Positions 23,132-31,973 of a stretch of 41,603 nucleotides of DNA are shown one piece after another. Each line of letters opens with the position of its first letter. The first letter of the stretch is position 1. The stretch comes from Chloroflexota bacterium (GTDB taxonomy: Bacteria > Chloroflexota > Limnocylindria > QHBO01), in NCBI GenBank assembly GCA_005879775.1, contig VBJX01000001.1, positions 12,671 to 54,273 on the forward strand. Reading direction: 5' to 3'. The translations under genes were made by a program, and so were the position numbers. The notes below the pieces were generated by a model. That model made no database searches and had not been told where the DNA came from. It was given only the letters and a program-made list of their open reading frames with translations.

Positions 23132-23964
23132 TCAGCGCGCCGTGCCGGCGGTCATGAGCGCGGCGACCATGGCATGGCGCCGCTCCTCGAGCCAGCCGAG
23201 CACCGAGCCGGCAACCTGCGGCCAGCTCTCCGAGCCCATCACCAGTCCGAAGTGGCTGGCTGACGGGAAGTACTCGTAGGTGGCTCCCAGCAGGTCAGCG
23301 GTGCGTCGCGCCTCGGCAGGATGGATGACGTCATCCAGGCCGGCGCCGATCACCAGGGTCGGGACCGAGATGAGCGAGGCATCGACCGGGACGCCCAGCA
23401 TCCGCTCGCGCCGGGCGCTGCCGGACTCGCGCGCGCCAGCGAGCATCTCCTGCATCTTTTCCAGCTCGTCGTCGTTCATGTCGGGCATCGCGTCAGCCAG
23501 GCGGTCCCATGGCTGCAGCCAGCCCCACCAGGTGGCGTCATAGACAGGAGGCACGGCCTTGAGCTCGTGCTCGGACGGCCTGCGCGGGAGCGCCCCGGCC
23601 GGCGGGGAGGGTGCCAGGAGGACGAGCCCCAGCACCCGGTTGCGCTCGGCGTAGAGCATTCCGGCCAGCGCGCCGATCCCAGCTGGCGGACGGCTATGCC
23701 GATATCGGTCGCGTAGTCGCGCATCGTCGTCTCGCCAAGGTCGGCGACGTCCGAGGTGTAGTGGCCCCTGAGGTTCATGGCGTGGGCTTCCCACCCGCGC
23801 TCGGCGAAATAGGCCCCGAAGCTCGACCAGAGCCACGACCCGGTCAAGGCGCCGTGGACGAGGAGGAGTGGAGGCTTGCGGCTGCGGCGCTCCGGCTGCT
23901 GGGTCTCGACGTAGATCCCCTCCGGCTCGATGTAGACCTCGTCGCGCTTGATGGCCTGGACCAC
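23132..23964 (-). pseudogene. Alpha/beta hydrolase broken by an out-of-frame internal deletion
   Basis: The first half reads in one frame from 23964 (IYVETQQPERRSRKPPLLL, VHGALTGSWLWSSFGAYF, ERGWEAHAMNLRGHY, MRDYATDIGIAVRQLG), and the second half continues in another frame down to 23132 (GIGALAGMLYAERNRVLGLV, IGAGLDDVIHPAEARRTADL, SASHFGLVMGSESW). The switch is near 23676-23682. At this point family members have a strand plus the nucleophile elbow GxSxG, and here about nine residues including the Ser are absent; the frame change implies a net loss of 3n+1 bases. The oxyanion HGA, Asp and His elements remain. It is either a true pseudogene or an assembly/consensus error. It lies 3 nt after the DUF1015 stop in the same operon. 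Confidence 0.85.
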
Positions 23965-23967
23965 GGA

Positions 23968-25278
23968 TCAGCTGTCCTCGAGTGAGTGGAAGACCATGCC
24001 CGTCAGAAGCTTGGGGTAAAAGTAGGTCGACTTGTGAGGCATCACCTCGCCGGCGTTCGCCACGGCGGCGAGCTGCTCGAGCTTGGTGGGACGGACGAGG
24101 ATCGCGGCCTTGGCCGCTCCGCGCGCCACGGCGGCGAGAGCCTCCGCCTCGTCCCTAGTGTAGGCCACCCGATCCTCCGCGTCGGAAGACGCCAGATCGA
24201 TCCCCAGCCGATCGCCGAGGATCGCGGTGTGCAGGATCGCCAGGTCCAGGGTGCGCACCGCCTCACCCGTCCGCTCCCGTCGCATTCGCTCGGCGATCGC
24301 GTCCCGATTCCCGACCAGCAGGAACCCCTGATCCCCCGGCAGCACCAGGCCGAAGACTGCCCGGTCGTCGCTGCCCAGGGCTGCCAGGCGTGTGGGCAGC
24401 TCCTCCGGCGCCACGGGTATGGCCGCCCACAACGGGTCTGTCCCCGCTCCCAGCGAGGCAAGCGCCTCCACGTCAGCCTCCAGGAGGAGCCGATGGGTGG
24501 GTCTTATCTCGAGCTCCTCCAACTCGGCGTTGACAAGCACCACCATCACCCAGTCCGCGGGCAGCTCGCCGGGCGGAGCATCTGCCACGTGTGGGTCGGC
24601 TCGCACCTCAGCCTGGTAGGCGAGAGCGGTCTCGTAGCGGTGATGCCCGTCCGCGATGAAGAGGCGCTGCCGCGAGAGGAAGCTGCTCAGCTGCTCATCG
24701 GGGTCCCGGGCGGCGAGCGTGTGCAGCAGCCCGTCGTCGTCGCGGGCGCGCCATGCATCGTTTCCCGGCTGGCTCATCACCTGGCGGTAGTCCTCGGAGC
24801 CATCGAAATAGATGGCCAGGATCGGCGAGAGCTGCGTGTGGGTGGCGCGCAGCAGTGCCAGCCGATCGGCCTTCGGGCCGGCGAAGGTGTGCTCGTGCGC
24901 GCGCACATCGGCGCCGAATGGCTCCAGCAGGACACGCGCCAGGACGCCGTGCACGGCGGGCTCGTCGGGCGTCGCCGGTCGCGCGAAGCTGTAGTCGTAG
25001 GCCGATGGCGCGGCTCGCCGCTCGAGCGTCCCATCCGCCTGCCAGGCGGCAAGGGTCCGGGCGGCAGCCGCGTGGGGATCGGGCTCGGGCGCCAACTCCA
25101 GGCGGACCGCATTGTGGGGGTCCCGGGCGAGCAGCGAGGCCTGCTGTACCGGTGAGATGACGTCGTACGGCGGGCAGACAACGTCCGTCAGGTCTGCGAG
25201 GCGACCACCCGCCGTGGCGTCGACCGCGTATCGGTCGAGCGCGTAGCCGAGGCCGCGGAATGGACGGACGAGGGGCAT
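23968..25278 (-). CDS. DUF1015 family protein
   Basis: 436 residues of the DUF1015 (COG4198) family, full length. It opens with the typical MPLVRPFRGLGYA and VCPPYDVISPVQQASLLAR, followed by NAVRLELAPE, the conserved core RQRLFIADGHHRYETALAY, NAELEELEIRPTHRLL and a C-terminal MPHKSTYFYPKLLTGMVFHSL. Some relatives sit next to serine-biosynthesis genes, but the biochemical role is not established. ATG 25278 is supported by the family N-terminus; the open frame upstream is spurious. Divergent from the acetoacetyl-CoA synthetase gene with only 50 nt between starts. It precedes the broken hydrolase. Confidence 0.9.
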   Translation of the reverse strand: MPLVRPFRGLGYALDRYAVDATAGGRLADLTDVVCPPYDVISPVQQASLLARDPHNAVRLELAPEPDPHAAAARTLAAWQADGTLERRAAPSAYDYSFARPATPDEPAVHGVLARVLLEPFGADVRAHEHTFAGPKADRLALLRATHTQLSPILAIYFDGSEDYRQVMSQPGNDAWRARDDDGLLHTLAARDPDEQLSSFLSRQRLFIADGHHRYETALAYQAEVRADPHVADAPPGELPADWVMVVLVNAELEELEIRPTHRLLLEADVEALASLGAGTDPLWAAIPVAPEELPTRLAALGSDDRAVFGLVLPGDQGFLLVGNRDAIAERMRRERTGEAVRTLDLAILHTAILGDRLGIDLASSDAEDRVAYTRDEAEALAAVARGAAKAAILVRPTKLEQLAAVANAGEVMPHKSTYFYPKLLTGMVFHSLEDS

Positions 25279-25328
25279 GGCCCCGAGTGTACCGACCGTC
25301 CGTGCCGCCTCTCTGCCATCATCGGTCG

Positions 25329-27278
25329 ATGGCCGAGCCCGAGATCCTGTGGCAGCCAGCGGCCGACGTGCGAGAGCGCACTCGGATCGGCCGCTACCTC
25401 GAGTGGATGGCGGGCCGTGGCCGAACGTTCGCCGACTACGACGAGCTGTGGCACTGGTCCGTCGACGACCTCGAGGGGTTCTGGCGCTCGGTCTGGGACT
25501 TCGGCGAGGTGCGTTCCAGCACGCCGGTCGGCCGCGTCCTGGCCGATCCACGGATGCCCGGCGCAGTCTGGTTCCCCGAGGTCAGGCTGAACTGGGCGGA
25601 GCACGCCCTGCGGCTTGTGTCGCGCGCTGACAACGACAACGTCCTGATCGCCCATTCCGAGTCACGCGAACGATCAACGCTGACGGTCGGCGAGCTCCGG
25701 GACGCCGTGGCCAGGGTTCGCGCCGGTCTCCAGCGCCTGGGGGTGGGACCCGGCGACCGGGTGGCTGCGATCCTGCCCAACGTGCCGGAGGCGATCGTCG
25801 CGCTGCTGGCGACCGCCAGCCTGGGGGCCATCTGGACTTCCTGTGCGCCCGAGTTCGGCTCCCGCAGCGTGGTCGATCGGTTCAGTCAGGTCGAGCCCAA
25901 GGTGCTGCTCGCGATCGATGGCTATCGGTATGCCGGACGGGTCGTCGACCGGACCGATGAGCTGGCGGCCGTCCGCGCGGCCCTTCCCGGGCTGTCGGCC
26001 ACGGTGGTCCTCCCCTACCTCGACGCCGATGCCCAGCCGCCCGATGGAACGCTCGGCTGGTCCGAGCTCACCGCCCAGATCGGGCCGTTGGAGTTCGAGC
26101 AGGTCCCCTTCGACCATCCCCTGTACGTCCTCTACAGCTCGGGCACCACCGGCCTCCCCAAGCCGATCGTCCACGGCCATGGCGGGATCCTGCTCGAGCA
26201 TCTCAAGATCCACGCGCTGCACCACGACCTGGGGCCGGAAGATCGCTTCTTCTGGTTCACGACCACTGGCTGGATGATGTGGAACTACCTGGCATCGGGC
26301 CTGCTGGTCGATGCCAGCCTGGTGCTCTACGACGGCGCGCCGGGCCATCCCGATCTGAACGCCCTCTGGCGCCTGGCGGCCGATGAGCGGATCACCTTCT
26401 TCGGGACGAGCGCGCCGTTCTTGATGGCCTGCCGCAAGGCCGGACTGACGCCGGGGCGCGATCTCGACCTCTCGGGGCTGCGCGGCATCGGTTCGACGGG
26501 AGCCCCGCTTCCCACGGAGGGCTTCCGCTGGGTCTACGAAGCGGTCGGCGAGCGCCTGCAGCTGCAGAGCGTGTCGGGCGGGACGGATGTGTGCACGGCG
26601 TTCGTCGGCGGCTCCCCGCTCGTCCCGGTGTGGGAGGGCGAGATCAGCTGTCGCCACCTCGGCTGCCGGATCGAGGCCTTCGACCCCGAGGGTCGCCCGC
26701 TCATCGGCCAGCAGGGAGAGCTGGTGATCACCGCGCCGATGCCATCCATGCCGGTGGCCTTCTGGAATGACCCCGATGGCTTGCGCTACCGCGCGGCCTA
26801 CTTCGAGCAGTACCCCGGCGTCTGGCGCCACGGCGACTGGATCACGATCAGCGGGCGCGGGACGTGCGTCATCAGCGGGCGCTCGGACGCGACCCTCAAC
26901 CGCGGCGGGGTGCGGATCGGCACAGCCGAGTTCTACGCAGTGGTCGAGGCGTTGCCCGAGGTGGCCGACAGCGTCGTGATCCACCTGGAGGAGACCGATC
27001 AGCTCCTCCTCTTCGTCGCCCTGCGCGACGGCTCTGAGCTGACCGATGAGCTCCGAGCGCGGATCGTGGCCGAGCTGCGCCGCGCGCTCTCGCCGCGCCA
27101 CGCGCCCGATCGGATCGTGGCCGTGCCGGCCATCCCTCGGACGCTCTCCGGGAAGAAGCTGGAGGTCCCGGTCAAGCGGATCCTGGGCGGCACTCCCCCG
27201 GATGCAGCCGCGTCACGCGGATCCCTCACCAACCCCGAGTCCCTCGACGCGTTCGTGGCATTTGCCCGGGATCTTTGA
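25329..27278 (+). CDS. Acetoacetate-CoA ligase (acetoacetyl-CoA synthetase)
   Basis: 649-residue AMP-forming acyl-CoA synthetase. The N-terminal RIGRYLEWM and FADYDELWHWSVDDLEGFW and the stretch AIWTSCAPEFGSRSVVDRF are characteristic of the acetoacetate-specific branch. The P-loop is YSSGTTGLPKPIVHGHGG, the adenylate-binding FTTTGWMMWN and SVSGGTDV follow, and the C-terminal catalytic Lys is in RTLSGKKLEVPVKRIL. It activates acetoacetate to acetoacetyl-CoA in the cytoplasm for ketone-body or polyhydroxybutyrate turnover. ATG 25329 is chosen because upstream codons are not conserved. It converges on the acyl-CoA dehydrogenase gene; the 94-nt gap holds no convincing terminator. Confidence 0.93.
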   Translation: MAEPEILWQPAADVRERTRIGRYLEWMAGRGRTFADYDELWHWSVDDLEGFWRSVWDFGEVRSSTPVGRVLADPRMPGAVWFPEVRLNWAEHALRLVSRADNDNVLIAHSESRERSTLTVGELRDAVARVRAGLQRLGVGPGDRVAAILPNVPEAIVALLATASLGAIWTSCAPEFGSRSVVDRFSQVEPKVLLAIDGYRYAGRVVDRTDELAAVRAALPGLSATVVLPYLDADAQPPDGTLGWSELTAQIGPLEFEQVPFDHPLYVLYSSGTTGLPKPIVHGHGGILLEHLKIHALHHDLGPEDRFFWFTTTGWMMWNYLASGLLVDASLVLYDGAPGHPDLNALWRLAADERITFFGTSAPFLMACRKAGLTPGRDLDLSGLRGIGSTGAPLPTEGFRWVYEAVGERLQLQSVSGGTDVCTAFVGGSPLVPVWEGEISCRHLGCRIEAFDPEGRPLIGQQGELVITAPMPSMPVAFWNDPDGLRYRAAYFEQYPGVWRHGDWITISGRGTCVISGRSDATLNRGGVRIGTAEFYAVVEALPEVADSVVIHLEETDQLLLFVALRDGSELTDELRARIVAELRRALSPRHAPDRIVAVPAIPRTLSGKKLEVPVKRILGGTPPDAAASRGSLTNPESLDAFVAFARDL

Positions 27279-27372
27279 CCGGCAGCGGGGCCGTGCTGGC
27301 GCGTCAGACCCCTTCGTGCTGCACGAGCGGCCACGACAGGCCGGCCAGGGGGGCGCCTCCCAGCCGACCCGA

Positions 27373-28524
27373 CTACATCGCCCGGATGCCGAGGAGGTTG
27401 CGGGCGATCACCAGGCGCTGGATCTGGCTGGTTCCCTCGCCGATCTCGGTGAGCTTCGCGTCGCGCAGGTAGCGCTCGACGTGGTACTCGGTGATGTACC
27501 CGTACCCGCCGTGGACCTGGATCGCGTCGTTGGTCACCTGCCGCGCCACCTCTGAGGCGAACAGCTTGGCCATCGCCGCCTCGGTGGTGTACGGCTGCCC
27601 CTGGTCCTTGAGCCACGCCGCGCGGTAGACGAGCAGGCGGGCCGCGTCGATCTGGGTCGCCATGTCGGCGATCATGAAGGCCACGCCCTGGAACGAGGCG
27701 ATCGGCCGCCCGAACTGCTGCCGCTCCTTGGCATAGGCCGATGCCGCCTCGTAGGCGGCCTGCGCCAGCCCGAGGGCCATGGCCCCGATCCCGATCCGGC
27801 CGCCGTCGAGGGTCTTCAGGAAGAGCCGGTCCCCCTCGCCCTCGGCGCCGAGCAGGTTGGCTGCGGGGATGCGGCAGTCATCGAAGAGGAGCTCCCCGGT
27901 ACGGCTGGCATGGAGCCCCATCTTCTCCTCCATCCGGCCGATCGAGAAGCCGGGGGCATCGGCCTCGACGATGAAGGCGCTGATGTGCCCGCTCTCCGCG
28001 TCGCGATCGGTGACGGCGGTGACGATGTAGACGCCGGCCACACCGGCGTTGGTGATGAAGCGCTTGCTGCCGTTGAGGATCCACTCGTCGCCCTCGCGCC
28101 GGGCATGGGTGCGCGTCCCGCGTGAGTCGGATCCCGCCTCGGCCTCGGTGAGCCCGTACGCCCCGAGCCTGGCCCCGCTGGCCAGCGGCCGAAGGAAGTG
28201 TTCCTTCTGCTCATCGGTGCCGGCCAGGTAGAGCGGGTTGCACCCAAGGCTGGTGTGCGCGCTGACGATGATCCCCATGCTTCCCGAGGCGCGCGACAGC
28301 TCCTCGATCGTGATCGCGTACGCCAGCGAGTCGAGCCCGGTGCCGCCCACCTCCTCCGGGTACGGCACGCCCAGCAGGCCGAGCTCGGCAGCCCGCCGCA
28401 CGAGGTCGTGTGGGAACTCGCCGCTGCGCTCCATCTCATCGGCGACCGGCATGATCTCGCGCTCGGCGAAGGTGCGGACGGTGCGCCGGATCTCTTCGTG
28501 CTGCGGGGAGAGGCCGAAGTCCAT
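27373..28524 (-). CDS. Acyl-CoA dehydrogenase (short/branched-chain type)
   Basis: 383-residue flavoprotein with all family landmarks: LGLLGVPYPEEVGGTGLD, the FAD/substrate motif YGLTEAEAGSD, SKRFITNAGVA, FGRPIASFQGVAFMIADM, QVHGGYGYITEYHVERYLRD and the catalytic base Glu363 in GEGTSQIQRLVIARNLLG. It oxidises an acyl-CoA to the 2-enoyl-CoA and passes electrons to ETF. The Glu position (near the C-terminus, as in short-chain/butyryl-CoA and glutaryl types) argues against isovaleryl-CoA dehydrogenase, whose base lies elsewhere. A weak minus-strand -10 (TAGACT, 28575-28570) lies about 45 nt upstream of the start. Confidence 0.93.
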   Translation of the reverse strand: MDFGLSPQHEEIRRTVRTFAEREIMPVADEMERSGEFPHDLVRRAAELGLLGVPYPEEVGGTGLDSLAYAITIEELSRASGSMGIIVSAHTSLGCNPLYLAGTDEQKEHFLRPLASGARLGAYGLTEAEAGSDSRGTRTHARREGDEWILNGSKRFITNAGVAGVYIVTAVTDRDAESGHISAFIVEADAPGFSIGRMEEKMGLHASRTGELLFDDCRIPAANLLGAEGEGDRLFLKTLDGGRIGIGAMALGLAQAAYEAASAYAKERQQFGRPIASFQGVAFMIADMATQIDAARLLVYRAAWLKDQGQPYTTEAAMAKLFASEVARQVTNDAIQVHGGYGYITEYHVERYLRDAKLTEIGEGTSQIQRLVIARNLLGIRAM

Positions 28525-28588
28525 CGGTCTGTTCGAAACCCTCGTGGAAACGGTGGGCGAGCGGGTGCGAGTCTAGCAGTCCCCTTCG

Positions 28589-28619
28589 TTGACACCGGCT
28601 CGCCGCACGGTCCTATACT
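28589..28619 (+). promoter_or_regulatory. Promoter of the second pot operon
   Basis: A perfect TTGACA at 28589-28594 and a near-consensus TATACT at 28614-28619 are separated by 19 nt, slightly longer than ideal. The predicted start is near 28626, giving a leader of about 55 nt. It is the best-looking promoter in the window and overlaps the promoter region of the divergent dehydrogenase gene. Confidence 0.6.
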
Positions 28620-28680
28620 CGCGCCCTAGATCGGCGCGGAGGCCCTGCTGCTGGGACTCCCGCTCGCACGAGGAATCGGC

Positions 28681-29835
28681 GTGCCGCCCCAGATCGACGT
28701 CCGGCTCGACCGGGTCACGAAGCGGTTCCACGAAGTCGTCGCGGTCGACGATCTGTCGCTGGAAATTCAACGTGGCGAGTTCTTCTCAATGCTCGGCCCG
28801 TCCGGCTGCGGCAAGACCACGACCCTGCGCATGATCGGTGGCTTCGAGGAGCCAAGCGAGGGAGCGATCTACCTGGGCGAGACCGATGTGACGGGCCTGC
28901 CGCCCTTCAAGCGCGACGTCAACACGGTCTTCCAGAACTACGCTCTCTTCCCGCACCTGACCGTCTTCGAGAACGTTGCCTTCGGCCTGCGGCGCCGCAA
29001 GGTGGCGACCGACCAGATCGCCTCCGAGGTGACCGCCATGCTCGAGCTGGTGGAGCTGCCCGGCTACGAAGCCCGGAAACCGTCGCAGCTCTCAGGCGGC
29101 CAGCAGCAGCGCGTGGCGCTGGCGCGGGCTCTCATCAATCACCCGCGGGTGCTGCTCCTCGACGAGCCGCTCGGCGCACTCGACCTGAAGTTGCGCAAGC
29201 AGATGCAGCTGGAGCTCAAGCGGATCCAGACCGAGGTGGGGATCACCTTCATCTACGTGACCCACGACCAGGAAGAGGCGATGACCATGTCCGACCGGAT
29301 CGCGGTGATGCGCGCCGGCCGGATCGAGCAGCTCGGCAACCCAGAGGAGCTCTACGAGCGGCCGACCACGCCGTTCGTGGCCGGCTTCCTGGGCGTCTCG
29401 AACCTGCTGGAGGGCGAGGTCGCCGGGCACGACGGGGCCCTGGTCAGCATCCGGCTGCGCGATGGCACCGTGCTCCGCGCCCCGGCCGACGGGGTGGCGG
29501 CCAGCGGCCCGGTCCGCGTGGGCGTTCGCCCTGAAAAGCTGCGGGTGGAGGCCGGCGAGGCAGGTCCCTCGGACGGCCTCAACGCCCTGGCCGGCGTCGT
29601 CCTCGACGCCAGCTACATCGGGGTCAGCACCCAGTACGTGATCCAGACAGCCGATGGCCATCGGCTGACGGTCTATGCGCAGAACCTGGACACCGCCGGC
29701 GCCTCCGAGGCGATGGCCGGTGGCCAGCGCGTCCACCTCACCTGGAAGCCACAGCACACCTTCGTCATCAGCGGGCCCGCTGAGCATGTCGCGGGTGACC
29801 CGCACCTACCAGAGGAAGGAGAGACCGATGTCTGA
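28681..29835 (+). CDS. potA: ABC transporter ATP-binding protein, PotA-like (second copy)
   Basis: 384-residue ATPase with Walker A GPSGCGKTT, signature [15 protein letters not shown], Walker [16 protein letters not shown]-loop VTHDQEEAM and a C-terminal TOBE domain (VGVRPEKLRVE, YIGVSTQYVIQTADGHRLTV). It is a clear paralogue of the ATPase at 7028-8140, with the same length class and motif set. The start is GTG 28681 with GAGGA 6 nt upstream. It heads an A-D-B-C operon that also includes an aminotransferase. Its last codons overlap the start of the binding-protein gene by 8 nt. Confidence 0.93.
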   Translation: MPPQIDVRLDRVTKRFHEVVAVDDLSLEIQRGEFFSMLGPSGCGKTTTLRMIGGFEEPSEGAIYLGETDVTGLPPFKRDVNTVFQNYALFPHLTVFENVAFGLRRRKVATDQIASEVTAMLELVELPGYEARKPSQLSGGQQQRVALARALINHPRVLLLDEPLGALDLKLRKQMQLELKRIQTEVGITFIYVTHDQEEAMTMSDRIAVMRAGRIEQLGNPEELYERPTTPFVAGFLGVSNLLEGEVAGHDGALVSIRLRDGTVLRAPADGVAASGPVRVGVRPEKLRVEAGEAGPSDGLNALAGVVLDASYIGVSTQYVIQTADGHRLTVYAQNLDTAGASEAMAGGQRVHLTWKPQHTFVISGPAEHVAGDPHLPEEGETDV

Positions 29836-31075
29836 CCCGGAGCGCAGCCAGATCGAGCTTGCCATCGACCAGGTGTTTCGGCGCGAGCTGATCTCCCGCC
29901 GCACCCTCCTGCGGCGCGGCGCGAAGGGTGGCCTGGCGGTCGGAGCGATGCTAACCCTGCCCTCGCTGCTGGCAGCCTGCGCTCCGGCCAAGACCCAGCT
30001 GGAGTGGGCCAACTGGCCGCTCTACATCGACATCGACGAGACCGCCGCTCCCGACCCGACGAAGTACCCGACCCTGAATGCCTTCATCAAGCAGACCGGC
30101 ATCAAGGTCCACTACGTCGAGTCGATCAACGACAACGAGGAGTTCTACGGAACCATCCGGCCCGACCTGGCGGCCGGCAACCCGACCGACTGGGACGTCA
30201 TCAGCCCCACCTCCTGGATGGTCAAGAAGATGGCCGACCTGGGCTACCTGGAGGAGATCGACCACTCCAAGCTGCCCCTTTGGACCGCGAACTGCGCCGA
30301 CTACGCAAAGGGCCTCTGGTTCGATGCCGACAACAAATACAGCGTCTGGTGGCAGGGCGGGATCACCGGCCTCGGCTACGACCCGAACCTGACCGGGCGC
30401 GAGATCACCTCGTTCGATGACCTGTTCGATCCGAAGTTCAAGGGCCGGGTCGGTGGCTTCAGCGACATGCGCGACATGATGACGCTGACCCTGGCCACGC
30501 TCGGCATCAACCCCACGACTGCCACGGTCGCCGACGCGGGCAAGGCGCGCGACAAGCTGCTGGCCGCAGCACAGGCCGGCCAGTTCCGCGGCTTCTACGG
30601 CAACGAGTACTACGACTCGCTGGCCGCAGGGGACCTGGTCGCATCTGTCGCCTGGTCGGGCGACATCACCCAGATGCAGCTGAACGACAACGACAAGGTC
30701 CAGTTCGTGGTCCCCAAGGATGGAGCCCCGCGCTGGAACGACAACCTGTGCATTCCCAAGAAGGCGGCCTGGGTCGACCAGGCCCACAAGCTGTTCAACT
30801 ACTGGTACGACCCGGTGGCCGCCACCACCCTTTCCGAGTACATCGGCTACTTCACCCCGGTGAAGGGGGTTTCGGAGCGGATCAAGGCCGATGCCGACAG
30901 CTATCGCGCCAATGGCGACACCGAAGACGCCGACTACTACGACGCCGTGGCGCCGACGGTCGCCCCTACCGCGGACGACCTGGCCAAGACATTCGACTAC
31001 CCGACGCTGGAGAACCCCGCCGACGAGAAGGCCTGGAACGACATGTTCAACGAGGTCGTCACCGCCCAGGGATGA
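29828..31075 (+). CDS. potD: Spermidine/putrescine-type binding lipoprotein, Tat-exported
   Basis: 415 residues. The N-terminus carries a twin-arginine signal (ISRRTLLRRGAKGG, Arg24-Arg25) and ends in a lipobox LLAAC (Cys51), so it is probably a folded, lipidated export product. The mature domain begins LEWANWPLYIDIDE and contains FIKQTGIKVHYVESINDNEE, DWDVISPTSWMVKKMADLGY and LCIPKKAAWVDQAHKLFNYW, the PotD/PotF pattern. A strong AGGAAGGAG precedes the ATG. Unlike the binding protein at 5871-7031 it lacks the extra cysteines and uses Tat rather than Sec. It delivers substrate to the following PotB/PotC pair. Confidence 0.93.
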   Translation: MSDPERSQIELAIDQVFRRELISRRTLLRRGAKGGLAVGAMLTLPSLLAACAPAKTQLEWANWPLYIDIDETAAPDPTKYPTLNAFIKQTGIKVHYVESINDNEEFYGTIRPDLAAGNPTDWDVISPTSWMVKKMADLGYLEEIDHSKLPLWTANCADYAKGLWFDADNKYSVWWQGGITGLGYDPNLTGREITSFDDLFDPKFKGRVGGFSDMRDMMTLTLATLGINPTTATVADAGKARDKLLAAAQAGQFRGFYGNEYYDSLAAGDLVASVAWSGDITQMQLNDNDKVQFVVPKDGAPRWNDNLCIPKKAAWVDQAHKLFNYWYDPVAATTLSEYIGYFTPVKGVSERIKADADSYRANGDTEDADYYDAVAPTVAPTADDLAKTFDYPTLENPADEKAWNDMFNEVVTAQG

Positions 31076-31115
31076 GGGATCTCGCCTGGCCAGCCCGGCG
31101 GTAGGGAGGGGCGCA

Positions 31116-31973
31116 ATGCCCCGTACGCGGCGTCGCCTGACGCCCTACCTCCTGCTGCTGCCCGGGACCGCCTGGCTGGTGCTCTTCTTCGCGGTGCCAA
31201 TGGGCTACATGCTCGTCATGTCGCTTCAGCAGGGCTCGCTGAGCGAGGGCTACCACCTCACCTGGAACTGGGGCATCTATCCCGACATCGCGGTCAAATA
31301 CGGCAACCTGTTCCTGCGCTCGGTGAGCTTCGCCCTGGCCACCACCGTGCTCACTCTGGCCATCGGCTATCCGATGGCCTACACCATTGCCTTCTATGGC
31401 GGACGGCTGAAGAACGCGCTCCTGCTGGTGGTGATCATGCCGTTCTTCGTCAGCTTCGTGATTCGCACCCTCAACTGGCGGATGGTCCTCTCGGACAATG
31501 GGCTGGTGTTCGGCACGTTGAAGGATGCCGGGCTGCTGGACCAGTCGTTCCGCTTCCTGGCGACGCCGGCATCGGTCATCTTCGGGCTCACCTACAACTT
31601 CCTGCCGTTCATGGTGCTGCCGCTCTTCGTGGCCCTGGAGAAGATCGACCGCCGCATGATCGAGGCCGCCGCGGACCTCTATGCCAGCCGCGCGCAGGCC
31701 TTCTGGCGGATCACCTTCCAGCTCTCGCTCCCCGGGGTGGTGGCCGGCTCGCTCCTGACCTTCATTCCTGCGGTGGGCGACTTCATCAATGCCGACATCA
31801 TCGGGGCGCGGAGTCCGGACGTGGCGATGATCGGCAACGTGATCCAGCGCCTCTTCCTCAACTCGAATGACTTCCCCGCCGCAGCGGCGCTGGGGTTCGT
31901 GCTGGTCGCCGGGACGATGCTCCTGGTGGGCGTCTACACCCGCATCGTCGGCACGGATCGGCTGACCAGCTGA
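31116..31973 (+). CDS. potB: ABC transporter permease, PotB-like (second copy)
   Basis: 285-residue permease with six transmembrane helices. It begins RRRLTPYLLLLPGTAWLVLFFAVPMGYMLVMSL, has the EAA loop MIEAAADLYASRAQAFWRITFQLSLP and ends with the FIPAVGDFINADIIG stretch typical of PotB. The start ATG 31116 follows GGGAGGGG by 4 nt. The frame is open far upstream, but that part overlaps potD and is not coding. Its stop overlaps the next start (TGATG). Confidence 0.93.
   Translation: MPRTRRRLTPYLLLLPGTAWLVLFFAVPMGYMLVMSLQQGSLSEGYHLTWNWGIYPDIAVKYGNLFLRSVSFALATTVLTLAIGYPMAYTIAFYGGRLKNALLLVVIMPFFVSFVIRTLNWRMVLSDNGLVFGTLKDAGLLDQSFRFLATPASVIFGLTYNFLPFMVLPLFVALEKIDRRMIEAAADLYASRAQAFWRITFQLSLPGVVAGSLLTFIPAVGDFINADIIGARSPDVAMIGNVIQRLFLNSNDFPAAAALGFVLVAGTMLLVGVYTRIVGTDRLTS

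Noticed and set aside
23132..23964. Programmed frameshift in the hydrolase instead of a lesion
   Set aside because: No slippery heptamer is seen at the frame switch, and residues of the nucleophile elbow are missing altogether, which frameshifting would not restore.
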